Origin: Alphaproteobacteria bacterium
Lineage (GTDB): Bacteria; Pseudomonadota; Alphaproteobacteria; JAJFFI01
Reading direction: 5' to 3'
DNA: 6,603 bases
NCBI GenBank assembly: GCA_021776755.1
Contig: JAJFFI010000063.1
Location: 1-6,603, forward strand
The notes under the pieces were generated by a model. The model was not told where the DNA came from, did not search any database, and saw only the letters and a list, made by a program, of their open reading frames with translations. Each line of letters starts with the position of its first letter. Position 1 is the stretch's first letter. This document shows positions 1-5,999 of this stretch, one piece after another. Position numbers and translations under genes: made by a program.

Positions 1-1102
1 CGATGACCTGCGCCTCGTCATACTCGGCGAGGGCCCGCTTCCGGCCCGCTTCGCCCAGGCGTTTGCGGGCCGCGGCATCTCCGGCCAGCCGCCCGAGCGC
101 GCCCGCGAGTGCCGACGAGTCGCGCACCGGCACCATCACCCCCGTCACGCCGTCGATCACTTCTTCCCGGCTGCCCCGGATGTTGGTCGCGACCACGGGA
201 AGGCCGCTGAACATCGCCTCGATGATCGAGCGCGGCATGCCTTCCCGGTGGGAGGGCAGGGTGAAGATATCGGCGGCGCGCATCAGATCGGGCACGTCGC
301 CGCGGTAGCCGAGAAAGCGGATGCGGCGGGCCCAGCCGGGATCGGCCTCGATTTCGGCCAGCACCGCGTCGACTCCGGCGGCGTGATCGCTTGCGAGTCT
401 TGCGCCCGCGACCCAGAGCTCGACCGGCGTTTTCATGTCGAGATCGTGCATCGCCCGGAACAGCTCCGGGTATCCCTTCTCGGCCACCATCCGCCCGACC
501 ATCAGGATCACAACGGTCTCGGCGCCGGCACCGATCTCCTTCCGGACCCGGCGGCGCACCTTTGCGTCCGGGCCGAAACGCGCGGGGTCGACCCCGTTGC
601 CGATCCCCAGCACATCTCCCGTCCGGCAAAGCCCCAGCCGCCGCGCGGTCTCGGCGTCTTCCTCGGCCTGGGTGAACAGCGTGTCGGTCACCCGTCCGGC
701 GAGCCATTCCAGCGCCACGAAAAGCGAGCGCTTCGGCCACGCCATGTGTTCGTGGAAATAAAATCCGTGTGCGGTGTAGACGACCCGGGGCACCCCCGCT
801 CGCCATGCGGCATAGCGCCCGACCAGGGCGGCTACCGGCGTGTGGACGTGCACGATGTCGAACTTCTCGTCGCGGAACAGTTTGATGAGCCGCCGCGCAC
901 TTCCCGCGTGACTGAAGAGATTGTAGCTCCGCTCGATCTCGACCGTTTCGACCCGGAACCCTTCGGCGCGCACGGCGTCCAGCAGGTCGCCGTCGGCGCA
1001 CACGCCCACGACCTCGTGTCCCGCGTCCCGCATCCCGCGCATCAGCGGCAGCAGGAAGTGATGCAGCGTGAAGTCGACGGCGGCGAGCTGGCAAATCTTC
1101 AT
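1..1102 (-). CDS. GT4-family glycosyltransferase, 3' end cut by window edge
   Basis: A minus-strand frame opens at ATG 1102-1100 (MKICQLAAVDFTLHH) and stays open to the left edge, giving 367 residues without a stop. GT4 enzymes usually have about 370-400 residues, so little is missing. It should move a sugar from an activated donor to a glycan or lipid-linked acceptor at the cytoplasmic face of the membrane. Visible GT-B features are an N-terminal acceptor half with HVHTP (85-89) and TAHGF (110-114), the hinge-region GNGVD (168-172), the donor-half VGRMVAEKG (202-210), and the E-x7-E donor-binding motif E287/E295 within HREGMPRSIIEA. The start lies 4 bases after the asnB stop, with a weak GGTGGG at 1116-1111, so translation is probably coupled to asnB. 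The fold assignment is secure. Donor and acceptor are unknown, and a surface-polysaccharide role is inferred from asnB. Confidence 0.93.
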   Translation of the reverse strand, partial: MKICQLAAVDFTLHHFLLPLMRGMRDAGHEVVGVCADGDLLDAVRAEGFRVETVEIERSYNLFSHAGSARRLIKLFRDEKFDIVHVHTPVAALVGRYAAWRAGVPRVVYTAHGFYFHEHMAWPKRSLFVALEWLAGRVTDTLFTQAEEDAETARRLGLCRTGDVLGIGNGVDPARFGPDAKVRRRVRKEIGAGAETVVILMVGRMVAEKGYPELFRAMHDLDMKTPVELWVAGARLASDHAAGVDAVLAEIEADPGWARRIRFLGYRGDVPDLMRAADIFTLPSHREGMPRSIIEAMFSGLPVVATNIRGSREEVIDGVTGVMVPVRDSSALAGALGRLAGDAAARKRLGEAGRKRALAEYDEAQVI

Positions 1103-1106
1103 GCCC

Positions 1107-3026
1107 CTATCCCACCAGCGCGTCCGGCGTCTGGCGCTCGGCCCAGGCCTGGAACGCGATCACCGACCAGAGCTCCCACGAGGTATCGCGCCGGCCGGAT
1201 TTCAGCTGTTCGAACCAGCGGGCAGGCAGCTCCGGGTTGATCAATCCCTGACGCTTGAGAAACACCGGATCGATCGCGCGCCGCACCGTGTCGGCCAGCT
1301 GCCCGGTGAGCCAGTCGGCAATCGGCACCTCGAACCCGCGCTTCGGGCGCTCGAACACTTCGGCGGGCAGGCGGTCGGCGAAGGTGTCGCGCAGGATGGC
1401 CTTGCCGCGCCCTTTCTGCAGCTTGTAGTGCCCGGGCATCGCGGCGGCGCATTCGACGACCCGCTGGTCGAGCCAGGGGCAGCGCACCTCGAGCCCGTTG
1501 GCCATCGACATGCGATCGACTTTGGCCAACATGTCTCCCGGCAGGATCATTCCGATATCGGCATGGAGCATCGCGTTCACCGGATCGTCCTCGCGGGCGT
1601 CGGCGCGCAGCCGGGTGACGATGCGCTCGACGTCGGGCCCGGCGGCCGGGACGACGAGCAGGCGGTCGAGATCGATCTCACCCAGTTGCCGCGCCCAGCC
1701 GGCCTGGCGCGCCTCGGGAGGCTTTCCGGCATGGCTCGCAAAGCGCCGCAACCGCCGCCCGGCATCGAGCGCGCGCGACGATTTTCCCTCGGGCAGCGCC
1801 ATCACAGCAGGCTCGATCAGTCCCTCCCGGAGCCAGCGCGGCAGCCGCTGATAGGCGGCCGCCCGCAACTCTCCCTGATACCGGCGATAGCCGCCGAACA
1901 CTTCGTCCGCCCCGTCGCCCGACAGCGCCGAGGTGACATACTGCCGCGTCACCCGCGAGACGAGGAAGGTCGGGATTGCGGAGCTGTCGGCAAATGGCTC
2001 ATCCAGCCCGTCGAACACCTCGCCAAGGAGCGCGGGCGCGTCGGCCGCCGAGACCGGAATTTCGGTATGGTCGGTGCCGATGTGTTCGGCGACGCGCCGC
2101 GCCATCGGGCGCTCTTCGTAATAGTCCCCGGCGCCCTCGACGCCGATGGTGAACGTGCGCACCCGGTCCGTCGCCCGCGCCATGCTGGCGGCGACGATCG
2201 CCGAGTCGATCCCGCCCGAGAGAAACGCGCCGACCGGCACGTCGGCCACCAGCCGGTCACGCACGGCGGCATCCAGGTTTTCGGAAAGTGCGGCGCGGGC
2301 ATCGCCCTCGTCGGTCCAGCGCGCGGGCCGGGATGCCGCCAGATCGTACCAACGCTCGACCTCGAGCCCCTTCGGTCCGAAAGTGGCCACGTGCCCGGGC
2401 GGGAGCTTCTCGGTTCCCTCCATGATGCTCCAAGGCTCGGGCAAAAACCGCAGCGAGAAATACAGCCGCAGCGCCGTCGTGTTCACCGCGCCGCGCGTCC
2501 CCAGCATGTGCTGGAGCGCGAGCAGGTCGGAGGCGAACACGAGCTGGCTGCCATTGAGGTGGTAAAGCAGCGGCTTCTGCCCGAAGCGGTCGCGGGCGAG
2601 CGAGAGGGTCCCTTCGGCCTCGTCCCAGATCGCGAAGGCAAACATGCCCGTGAGCCGCGGCAACAGGTCTTTCCCCCAGGCGCGCCAGCCCACCAGCAGC
2701 ACTTCGGTGTCATTATCGGTTTCGAAACGATGACCCGCTGCCCGCAGCTCGTCGCGCACCTGGCGGAAGTTGTAGATCATGCCGTTGTAGGTGATCGTCA
2801 GGCCGCCGTGGCTGACGTCCCGGCGAAGATGCATCGGCTGCGCGCCCGTCGGGCTCAGGTCGACGATCGCGAGGCGGGTGTGGGCGAAGGCCGCCTTGCC
2901 GCCGGTCCAGCTGCCCTGGCCGTCGGGACCGCGCGGTGCCAGCCGCGCCAGGGCCGCGCCGATCCGCGGCGCGATCGCGTCCCGGTCGATCCCGGCAAGG
3001 TCTGCAATTCCGGCAATGCCGCACAT
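1107..3026 (-). CDS. asnB: AsnB-type glutamine-hydrolysing asparagine synthase-like amidotransferase
   Basis: A 639-residue two-domain amidotransferase. The N-terminal class II glutaminase domain starts MCGIAGI, so Cys2 becomes the nucleophile after Met removal; this fixes the start at 3026-3024 although no clear Shine-Dalgarno precedes it. Other glutaminase residues are R51 (RLAIVDL), N81-G82 and D106. The synthetase domain has the ATP-pyrophosphatase P-loop SGGIDS (270-275), SGDGADEVFGGY (369-380), and further on the family block with LPGDMLAKVDRMSMA and LEVRCPWLD. The family transfers glutamine-derived ammonia to an AMP-activated carboxylate. It is longer than E. coli AsnB (about 554 residues) and close in size to AsnB homologues of polysaccharide loci. 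Four bases separate it from a glycosyltransferase, so amidation of a sugar acid is more likely than asparagine supply, but asparagine synthesis cannot be excluded. Confidence 0.95.
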   Translation of the reverse strand: MCGIAGIADLAGIDRDAIAPRIGAALARLAPRGPDGQGSWTGGKAAFAHTRLAIVDLSPTGAQPMHLRRDVSHGGLTITYNGMIYNFRQVRDELRAAGHRFETDNDTEVLLVGWRAWGKDLLPRLTGMFAFAIWDEAEGTLSLARDRFGQKPLLYHLNGSQLVFASDLLALQHMLGTRGAVNTTALRLYFSLRFLPEPWSIMEGTEKLPPGHVATFGPKGLEVERWYDLAASRPARWTDEGDARAALSENLDAAVRDRLVADVPVGAFLSGGIDSAIVAASMARATDRVRTFTIGVEGAGDYYEERPMARRVAEHIGTDHTEIPVSAADAPALLGEVFDGLDEPFADSSAIPTFLVSRVTRQYVTSALSGDGADEVFGGYRRYQGELRAAAYQRLPRWLREGLIEPAVMALPEGKSSRALDAGRRLRRFASHAGKPPEARQAGWARQLGEIDLDRLLVVPAAGPDVERIVTRLRADAREDDPVNAMLHADIGMILPGDMLAKVDRMSMANGLEVRCPWLDQRVVECAAAMPGHYKLQKGRGKAILRDTFADRLPAEVFERPKRGFEVPIADWLTGQLADTVRRAIDPVFLKRQGLINPELPARWFEQLKSGRRDTSWELWSVIAFQAWAERQTPDALVG

Positions 3027-3082
3027 GAAAAGCGCCGTTTCGATAGGGGCCCGGGAGGCATCGTGACGCCGCCGCCGGAGGT

Positions 3083-3106
3083 CGCGCGGTTATATCAAGC
3101 CGCGCG
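3083..3106 (-). promoter_or_regulatory. asnB promoter candidate: extended -10 inside a 7-bp inverted repeat
   Basis: Read on the minus strand, TGATATAAC (3097-3089) matches an extended -10 (TG, one base, then TATAAC, 5 of 6 to TATAAT). No good -35 lies 16-18 bases upstream, as is common for extended -10 promoters. It sits in an AT-rich 10-base core (3090-3099) flanked by a perfect 7-bp inverted repeat, CGCGCGG (3083-3089) and CCGCGCG (3100-3106), in otherwise very GC-rich sequence. Transcription would begin near 3082, giving a leader of about 55 bases before asnB. The flanking palindrome could be an operator, or only local GC bias. Confidence 0.4.
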
Positions 3107-3169
3107 CCCGGTGACACGCGGAAGCTGGAACTGAACGCGGCCGGACCAACAACCAGAATGAGTTCCATC

Positions 3170-3263
3170 CTCATCCTGAGGAGGGGCGAAGCCCCGTCTC
3201 GAAGGATGGCGGACGGAATGCGGCATGTCCTTCGAGACGCGCTGACGCGCTCTTCAGGACGAG
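3170..3263. repeat. Dispersed alphaproteobacterial-type inverted repeat
   Basis: Left arm 3170-3206 (begins CTCATCCTGAGGAGG, ends GTCTCGAAGGA) and right arm 3228-3263 (begins TCCTTCGAGACGCG, ends CTTCAGGACGAG) are imperfect reverse complements around a 21-base spacer. Each arm also has its own small palindrome (GGGGCGAAGCCCC and GCGCTGACGCGC), so the unit can fold as a long hairpin or as two shorter ones. From memory, elements with CATCCTCATCCTGAGGAG and TCCTTCGAGACGC occur in many copies in intergenic regions of alphaproteobacterial genomes. It lies downstream of the membrane-protein gene and upstream of asnB, where the RNA hairpin could protect or end the upstream transcript. Confidence 0.85.
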
Positions 3264-3274
3264 CTTGGCGTTTT

Positions 3275-3367
3275 CTAACCCGTCACCTCATCCAGAAACT
3301 CCACGAGCTTTGCCACGCCGTCGCTTGCGGCCCCTCGCGCCGCACCAGGTCTCCACGCTAGATCCAC
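3275..3367 (-). pseudogene. Probable 3' remnant of an alpha/beta-hydrolase-like gene
   Basis: On the minus strand a frame ends VAKLVEFLDEVTG and TAG at 3277-3275. The intact hydrolase ends NAALVEFLDEALGG and TAG. The two share an exact 19-base word (CCTCATCCAGAAACTCCAC on the plus strand, 3286-3304 and 4818-4836) in the same reading frame and about the same distance from the stop, with weaker similarity on either side. No conventional start with a ribosome site and no room for a full gene exist: the frame runs back only into the shadow of the membrane-protein gene. The best reading is the last 20-30 codons of a deleted paralogue; the left limit given is the first in-frame GTG and is arbitrary. 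Chance similarity of a common hydrolase C-terminus is the alternative, though the base-level identity argues against it. Confidence 0.4.
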
Positions 3368-3414
3368 GGCGGGCAAAAACGGTTGAGGCGCATCAATTTT
3401 CTGGAAGGGGCCGC

Positions 3415-3873
3415 TCAGCCACCGGCACGGGCAGTTTGCGCCGGTGCCCGGAAGTCTTTCGCGGTTGCGATCAGCGGCGGCAGCAGCAGCGCCAGATAGA
3501 CGGTGTTGGCAATCACGTTGAAACCGGCGCCGACCGTCAACGAGACGATGCCGTCGAGCACGAACCAGGTCACGACCCCGGTAAGCGCTGCCCGCCAGAC
3601 CCAGGGCGCGCGGGTCGGAAAGCCGTCCCGGGCGATAAACCAGAGCGTTGCGCCCCAGGCCGTCAGCACCGCGCCTGAGATACCTGCAAGCAGTTTGGTG
3701 TTCGCGGCGACTGCCGTCTCGCCGCCGTCCAGCGGCCAGAACACCAGATCGAACATCCAGCCGAACACCGCGTCGCCGCCGGGAATCAGGGTCCCGGCAA
3801 CCATTGCGAGCCCGCTGAACTCGCTGACCACGGCTCCCGTGATCAGCCATTTCCGCCAAAATTCGAACATCAT
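3415..3873 (-). CDS. Conserved-looking four-helix membrane protein, function unknown
   Basis: A 152-residue hydrophobic protein with about four predicted membrane segments (roughly residues 9-30, 61-81, 92-113 and 117-138). A tryptophan- and acid-bearing loop (FGWMFDLVFWPLDGGET, 37-53) separates the first two and a short cationic loop (RDGFPTR, 82-88) the next two. The pattern WGATLWFIARDGFP, then WRAAL and WFVLDGIVSL, then GFNVIANTVYLALLLP resembles small uncharacterised proteobacterial inner-membrane proteins I have seen; I cannot attach a function. There is no signal peptide beyond the first helix. The start is 3873 or the adjacent in-frame ATG at 3870, with GGAG 4 or 7 bases upstream respectively, the second being better spaced. 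It is divergent from the XRE/MmyB-like regulator, its probable controller. Confidence 0.85.
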   Translation of the reverse strand: MMFEFWRKWLITGAVVSEFSGLAMVAGTLIPGGDAVFGWMFDLVFWPLDGGETAVAANTKLLAGISGAVLTAWGATLWFIARDGFPTRAPWVWRAALTGVVTWFVLDGIVSLTVGAGFNVIANTVYLALLLPPLIATAKDFRAPAQTARAGG

Positions 3874-3896
3874 CTGTCTCCGTTCCAGGGTTTCGA

Positions 3897-3918
3897 ACTG
3901 GCGCCATTTGACGCCAGT
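3897..3918. promoter_or_regulatory. Perfect 7-bp inverted repeat, candidate operator
   Basis: ACTGGCG (3897-3903) and CGCCAGT (3912-3918) are exact reverse complements around an 8-base spacer. Centre-to-centre distance is 15 bases, a little over one helical turn. The site covers the proposed start point and -10 of the membrane-protein gene and the -35 of the regulator gene. It is a plausible site for a dimeric helix-turn-helix protein, most simply the neighbouring XRE regulator; binding is inferred. Confidence 0.4.
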
Positions 3919-3934
3919 AAGGGAACGGTCTCAA
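3906..3934 (-). promoter_or_regulatory. Promoter candidate for the membrane-protein gene
   Basis: On the minus strand, TTGAGA (3934-3929) and TCAAAT (3911-3906) are separated by 17 bases, matching sigma-70-type boxes at 5 of 6 and 4 of 6 positions. The start point would fall near 3899, giving a leader of about 25 bases before the ATG. Its -10 overlaps the -35 of the opposite promoter. Confidence 0.4.
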
Positions 3935-3936
3935 TT
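3908..3936 (+). promoter_or_regulatory. Promoter candidate for the XRE regulator gene
   Basis: TTGACG (3908-3913, 5 of 6 to TTGACA) and TCAATT (3931-3936, only 3 of 6 to TATAAT) are 17 bases apart. The start point would be near 3943, inside the second palindrome, with a leader of about 55 bases. The weak -10 makes this the less certain of the two divergent promoters. Confidence 0.35.
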
Positions 3937-3949
3937 ACCTCCAAGGTAA
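3935..3949. promoter_or_regulatory. TTACCT-CCA-AGGTAA palindrome, candidate operator
   Basis: A perfect 6-bp inverted repeat with a 3-base centre lies just downstream of the proposed -10 of the regulator gene and next to the -35 of the membrane-protein gene. A repressor bound here could block both divergent promoters. Short symmetric sites of this size suit dimeric XRE, TetR or HxlR-type regulators; the XRE gene 48 bases downstream is the obvious candidate. Confidence 0.45.
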
Positions 3950-3997
3950 GTGTCCCGTGCCTGCCGCCGGCGCATGGTCTTGTCGATGGAGAACCGC

Positions 3998-4807
3998 ATG
4001 ACCCACGCAAGCCCGTCACCCCACGCCAGTCCCGTCGGCCACGCGCTGCGGACTTGGCGCGAACACCGGCGGATGAGCCAGTCGGATCTTGCCCACGAGA
4101 CCGGTGTTTCGCCCCGTCATGTCTCCTTCATCGAGACCGGGCGCTCACAGCCGAGCCGCGGTATGGTGATCCGGCTGGCCGAGACCCTCGATGTGCCGCT
4201 GCGCGACCGCAACGCGATCCTGCGCACGGCGGGCTTTTCGCCGGCATACGCCGAGACCGGTCTCGCCGAATCCGAGATGCAGCCGTTCCGCCAGGCGATC
4301 GACCGGATGCTGCAGCAGCAGGAGCCGTTTCCGGCGCTGGTGATCGACCGGCACTGGTCGGTGGTCGACGGCAACCGGGCGGCCCGCATGATGTTTCCGG
4401 AAATCGACACCGCCAGTGCCGGCGCGCCCGTCAATGTCGTGAGCTCGCTGTTCGAAAACCCGGTGTACCGGGAGATGATCGAAAACTGGGATGAGGTCGC
4501 GCGTTTTTCGGTGCTGCGCCTTCGCCGCGAAAACACAGCCCTCGGCGGCGACCCGGTCCTGGAAGGCTTGATCGGGCGCGCCGTCGCCGCTCTCGGCGAT
4601 GAGACCCTCGCCACGGCCCCGGTCGCCCCGGACTCGCCGGTCATCTGCCCGCGCCTGCGCATGGGGGACCGCGTGATCTCGACGATCTCGACCATGGCGG
4701 CCTTCTCGACCGCGCAGGACGTCACCCTGAACGAACTACGCGTCGAGCTGATGTTCCCCGGCGACGCCGACAGCGAGGCGTTCTTTCGCGAACTGGCGGC
4801 GGCCTAG
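3998..4807 (+). CDS. XRE-family regulator with MmyB-like ligand-binding domain
   Basis: A 269-residue cytoplasmic transcription regulator. Residues about 14-68 form a Cro/C1-type helix-turn-helix (WREHRRMSQSDLAHETGVS, then RHVSFIETGRSQPSR, then LAETLDVPLRDRN). Residues about 95-265 match the MmyB-like (MLTR) sensor domain, with LVIDRHWSVVDGNRAA, a SSLFENPVYREMIENW block and the C-terminal LNELRVELMFPGDADSEAFF. That domain is PAS-like and a solved relative held a fatty acid, so a small hydrophobic effector is possible. The start at 3998 is chosen over upstream in-frame ATGs (3950, 3974, 3986) because GGAG at 3988-3991 lies 6 bases before it and homology begins just after. It is divergent from the membrane-protein gene and convergent with the hydrolase, and probably controls the former and itself. 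Confidence 0.92.
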   Translation: MTHASPSPHASPVGHALRTWREHRRMSQSDLAHETGVSPRHVSFIETGRSQPSRGMVIRLAETLDVPLRDRNAILRTAGFSPAYAETGLAESEMQPFRQAIDRMLQQQEPFPALVIDRHWSVVDGNRAARMMFPEIDTASAGAPVNVVSSLFENPVYREMIENWDEVARFSVLRLRRENTALGGDPVLEGLIGRAVAALGDETLATAPVAPDSPVICPRLRMGDRVISTISTMAAFSTAQDVTLNELRVELMFPGDADSEAFFRELAAA

Positions 4808-4812
4808 CCGCC
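4798..4812. other. GC hairpin spanning the two convergent stop codons
   Basis: GGCGG (4798-4802) and CCGCC (4808-4812) are perfect complements around CCTAG, which contains both stop codons. There is no T run on either strand, so an intrinsic terminator is doubtful; it may only slow polymerases meeting head-on. No other terminator is seen between these convergent genes. Confidence 0.25.
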
Positions 4813-5607
4813 CAGCGCCTCATCCAGAAACTCCACCAGCGCCGCATTCACCAGTGCCGGATCTTCCGCCAACGCCATGTGCCGCAGACCCTTCAGGATG
4901 ACCGTGCGCGCGCCCGGGATCTCGGCGGCGATGGCATGGCTCATCTCCGGGCCGTTGCCGAAATCCTCGTCGCCGGTCAGCACCAGCGCGGGCACGGCGA
5001 TGGGCGGGGAGGGGGCCACGAGTTCCGCCACCCCGTCGGCGAGGATGCGGTAGACCGGCGCGTAGGTGTCCCGGTCGTTGGCAAGGATCCAGCCGCGCAC
5101 CAGGTCGATCATCCGGGGGTTGGCCGCGCGGAAACGCTCCGTGAACCAGCGGTCGAGCGCGTCGTCCACCGTCGCCTGCGGCCCCTTGCGCCGCACGAGC
5201 TCGACGCGCGCTTCGACGGCCGCCTGCGCCTCGGGGGTGCGTTCGTGGGCGGAATGCAGGATGGCGAGTGCCCGCACGCGCGCCGGATGATCCATCGCAA
5301 AGCGCCGCGCGATCATCCCGCCGAGCGAGAACCCGACCACGGCCGCGCTGTCCACGCCGCTCGCGTCGAGCACACCGCGCAACTGCTCCGCCAGCATCGC
5401 CAGGTCCGGCGCGCCCGTTGCCGGCGGCGTTTCGCCGTGGCCCAGGTTGTCGTACGTCAGAACGCGGTATTTTTCGCCAAGCGCCGGCACGGTCCATTGC
5501 CACATCGCCCGGTTCATACCGAGCCCGTGGATCAGCACGAGCGGCGGACCGTCCTCTGGCCCCACCCATTCATAGCGGGTGCCGTCCTGCGCGATCTGTG
5601 GAGTCAA
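4804..5607 (-). CDS. Alpha/beta-fold hydrolase, enol-lactonase/ester-hydrolase-like
   Basis: A 267-residue soluble hydrolase of the superfamily that includes 3-oxoadipate enol-lactonase and meta-cleavage product hydrolases. The oxyanion-side HGLG is at 27-30, DNLGHGET at 53-60, the nucleophile elbow GFSLGG at 92-97 (Ser94), the acid in TGDEDFGNG at 211-219 (Asp215 likely), and the catalytic His243 in LRHMAL. A cap region lies at about 120-195. The start is TTG 5607-5605: it directly precedes the family's N-terminus, has GGAG 8 bases upstream, and no ATG occurs before residue 31. This TTG overlaps the Rid gene's TGA, so the two are co-translated. The substrate is unknown; C-C, ester or lactone hydrolysis are all possible. 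A longer frame running through the Rid gene to 6153 is an artefact. Confidence 0.92.
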   Translation of the reverse strand: MTPQIAQDGTRYEWVGPEDGPPLVLIHGLGMNRAMWQWTVPALGEKYRVLTYDNLGHGETPPATGAPDLAMLAEQLRGVLDASGVDSAAVVGFSLGGMIARRFAMDHPARVRALAILHSAHERTPEAQAAVEARVELVRRKGPQATVDDALDRWFTERFRAANPRMIDLVRGWILANDRDTYAPVYRILADGVAELVAPSPPIAVPALVLTGDEDFGNGPEMSHAIAAEIPGARTVILKGLRHMALAEDPALVNAALVEFLDEALGG

Positions 5608-5999
5608 ATGCCGGACTCCGGCCGCCAGGCCACAACCTCGACTTCGACCTTCACATCGACCAGCAGGTCGTTCACGACCGCCGAGCGCGCCGGTGGATCG
5701 TCGGGGAAATATTCGGCGTAAACCGCGTTGAAGCCGGGAAAGTCCGCGCGGTCGACCAGCCACACCATCGCCTTCACCACGTCCGCCAACTCGCAGCCGG
5801 CCAGCGCCAGCGTCGCCTTGATGTCGTCGAGCACGGCCCGGGTCTGGTCCTCGATCGTGCCGGTCGTCATCGGCGCGCCGTCCGCCATCGGCACCTGACC
5901 GGTCAGATACACGAAATCGCCCGCCCGGATCGCGCGCGACAGCGACAGCGTCCGCCCGCCGATCACCAGCGGCTCCCCGATCACCTGTTTCGTTGCCAA
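5604..5999 (-). CDS. Rid/YjgF/YER057c/UK114-family protein without the canonical catalytic Arg
   Basis: A 131-residue protein of Rid length and pattern: FVYLTGQVPM (29-38), the QTRAVLDDIKATLALAG helix (52-68), KAMVWLVDRADFPGFNAVY (76-94), YFPDDPPARSAVV (97-109) and LLVDVKVEVEVVAW (112-125). Rid proteins form trimers with active sites between subunits; RidA itself hydrolyses reactive enamines and imines. E. coli RidA's catalytic Arg105 lies in VARLPKDVKIEIEA; here the matching stretch is VNDLLVDVKVEVEV, placing Asp111 there, as in Rid subgroups not expected to act as imine deaminases. The Arg at residue 105 here belongs to the PARS motif and is not equivalent. The start is TTG 5999-5997, with a strong GGAGG 5 bases upstream and exact family length; upstream in-frame ATGs add unrelated residues. 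It is first gene of a pair with the hydrolase. Confidence 0.92.
   Translation of the reverse strand: MATKQVIGEPLVIGGRTLSLSRAIRAGDFVYLTGQVPMADGAPMTTGTIEDQTRAVLDDIKATLALAGCELADVVKAMVWLVDRADFPGFNAVYAEYFPDDPPARSAVVNDLLVDVKVEVEVVAWRPESGI

Larger units (their letters stand above)
3027..3414. other. 388-base stretch without an intact gene
   Basis: This gap between the membrane-protein stop and the asnB start holds, from left to right, the untranslated leader and promoter candidate of asnB, a dispersed inverted repeat, and a short reading-frame tail resembling a hydrolase C-terminus. Open frames crossing it on the plus strand are antisense extensions over asnB or lie inside the repeat. I see no tRNA-like fold, riboswitch-like structure or classic hairpin-plus-T-run terminator. 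Confidence 0.7.

Noticed and set aside
18..1094. A 358-codon minus-strand frame over the same segment
   Set aside because: It is a low-complexity Arg/Ala/Gly-rich frame shifted from the real GT4 frame, which is open to the window edge and so has no stop here.
248..1240. A 330-codon plus-strand frame over the glycosyltransferase
   Set aside because: No recognisable motif; it is the antisense shadow of the GT4 gene, which carries a clear E-x7-E and GT-B motifs.
1068..3134. A 688-codon plus-strand open frame antisense to asnB
   Set aside because: Its product is rich in Arg, Pro, Gly and His with no domain pattern, while the opposite strand encodes a complete AsnB. Long antisense frames are expected in GC-rich genes.
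3158..3361. A 67-codon plus-strand frame in the asnB upstream gap
   Set aside because: It lies mostly within the dispersed inverted repeat and the antisense of the hydrolase remnant, with no ribosome-binding site or recognisable product.
3275..3934. A 219-residue minus-strand protein covering the membrane gene
   Set aside because: Its first part is an Arg-rich shifted frame of the membrane protein; only its last 20-30 codons look meaningful, and they are reported as a remnant.
3950..3997. A longer XRE regulator starting at 3950
   Set aside because: The extra 16 residues (MSRACRRRM onward) do not match the family, and the start would fall right at the palindrome without a ribosome-binding site.
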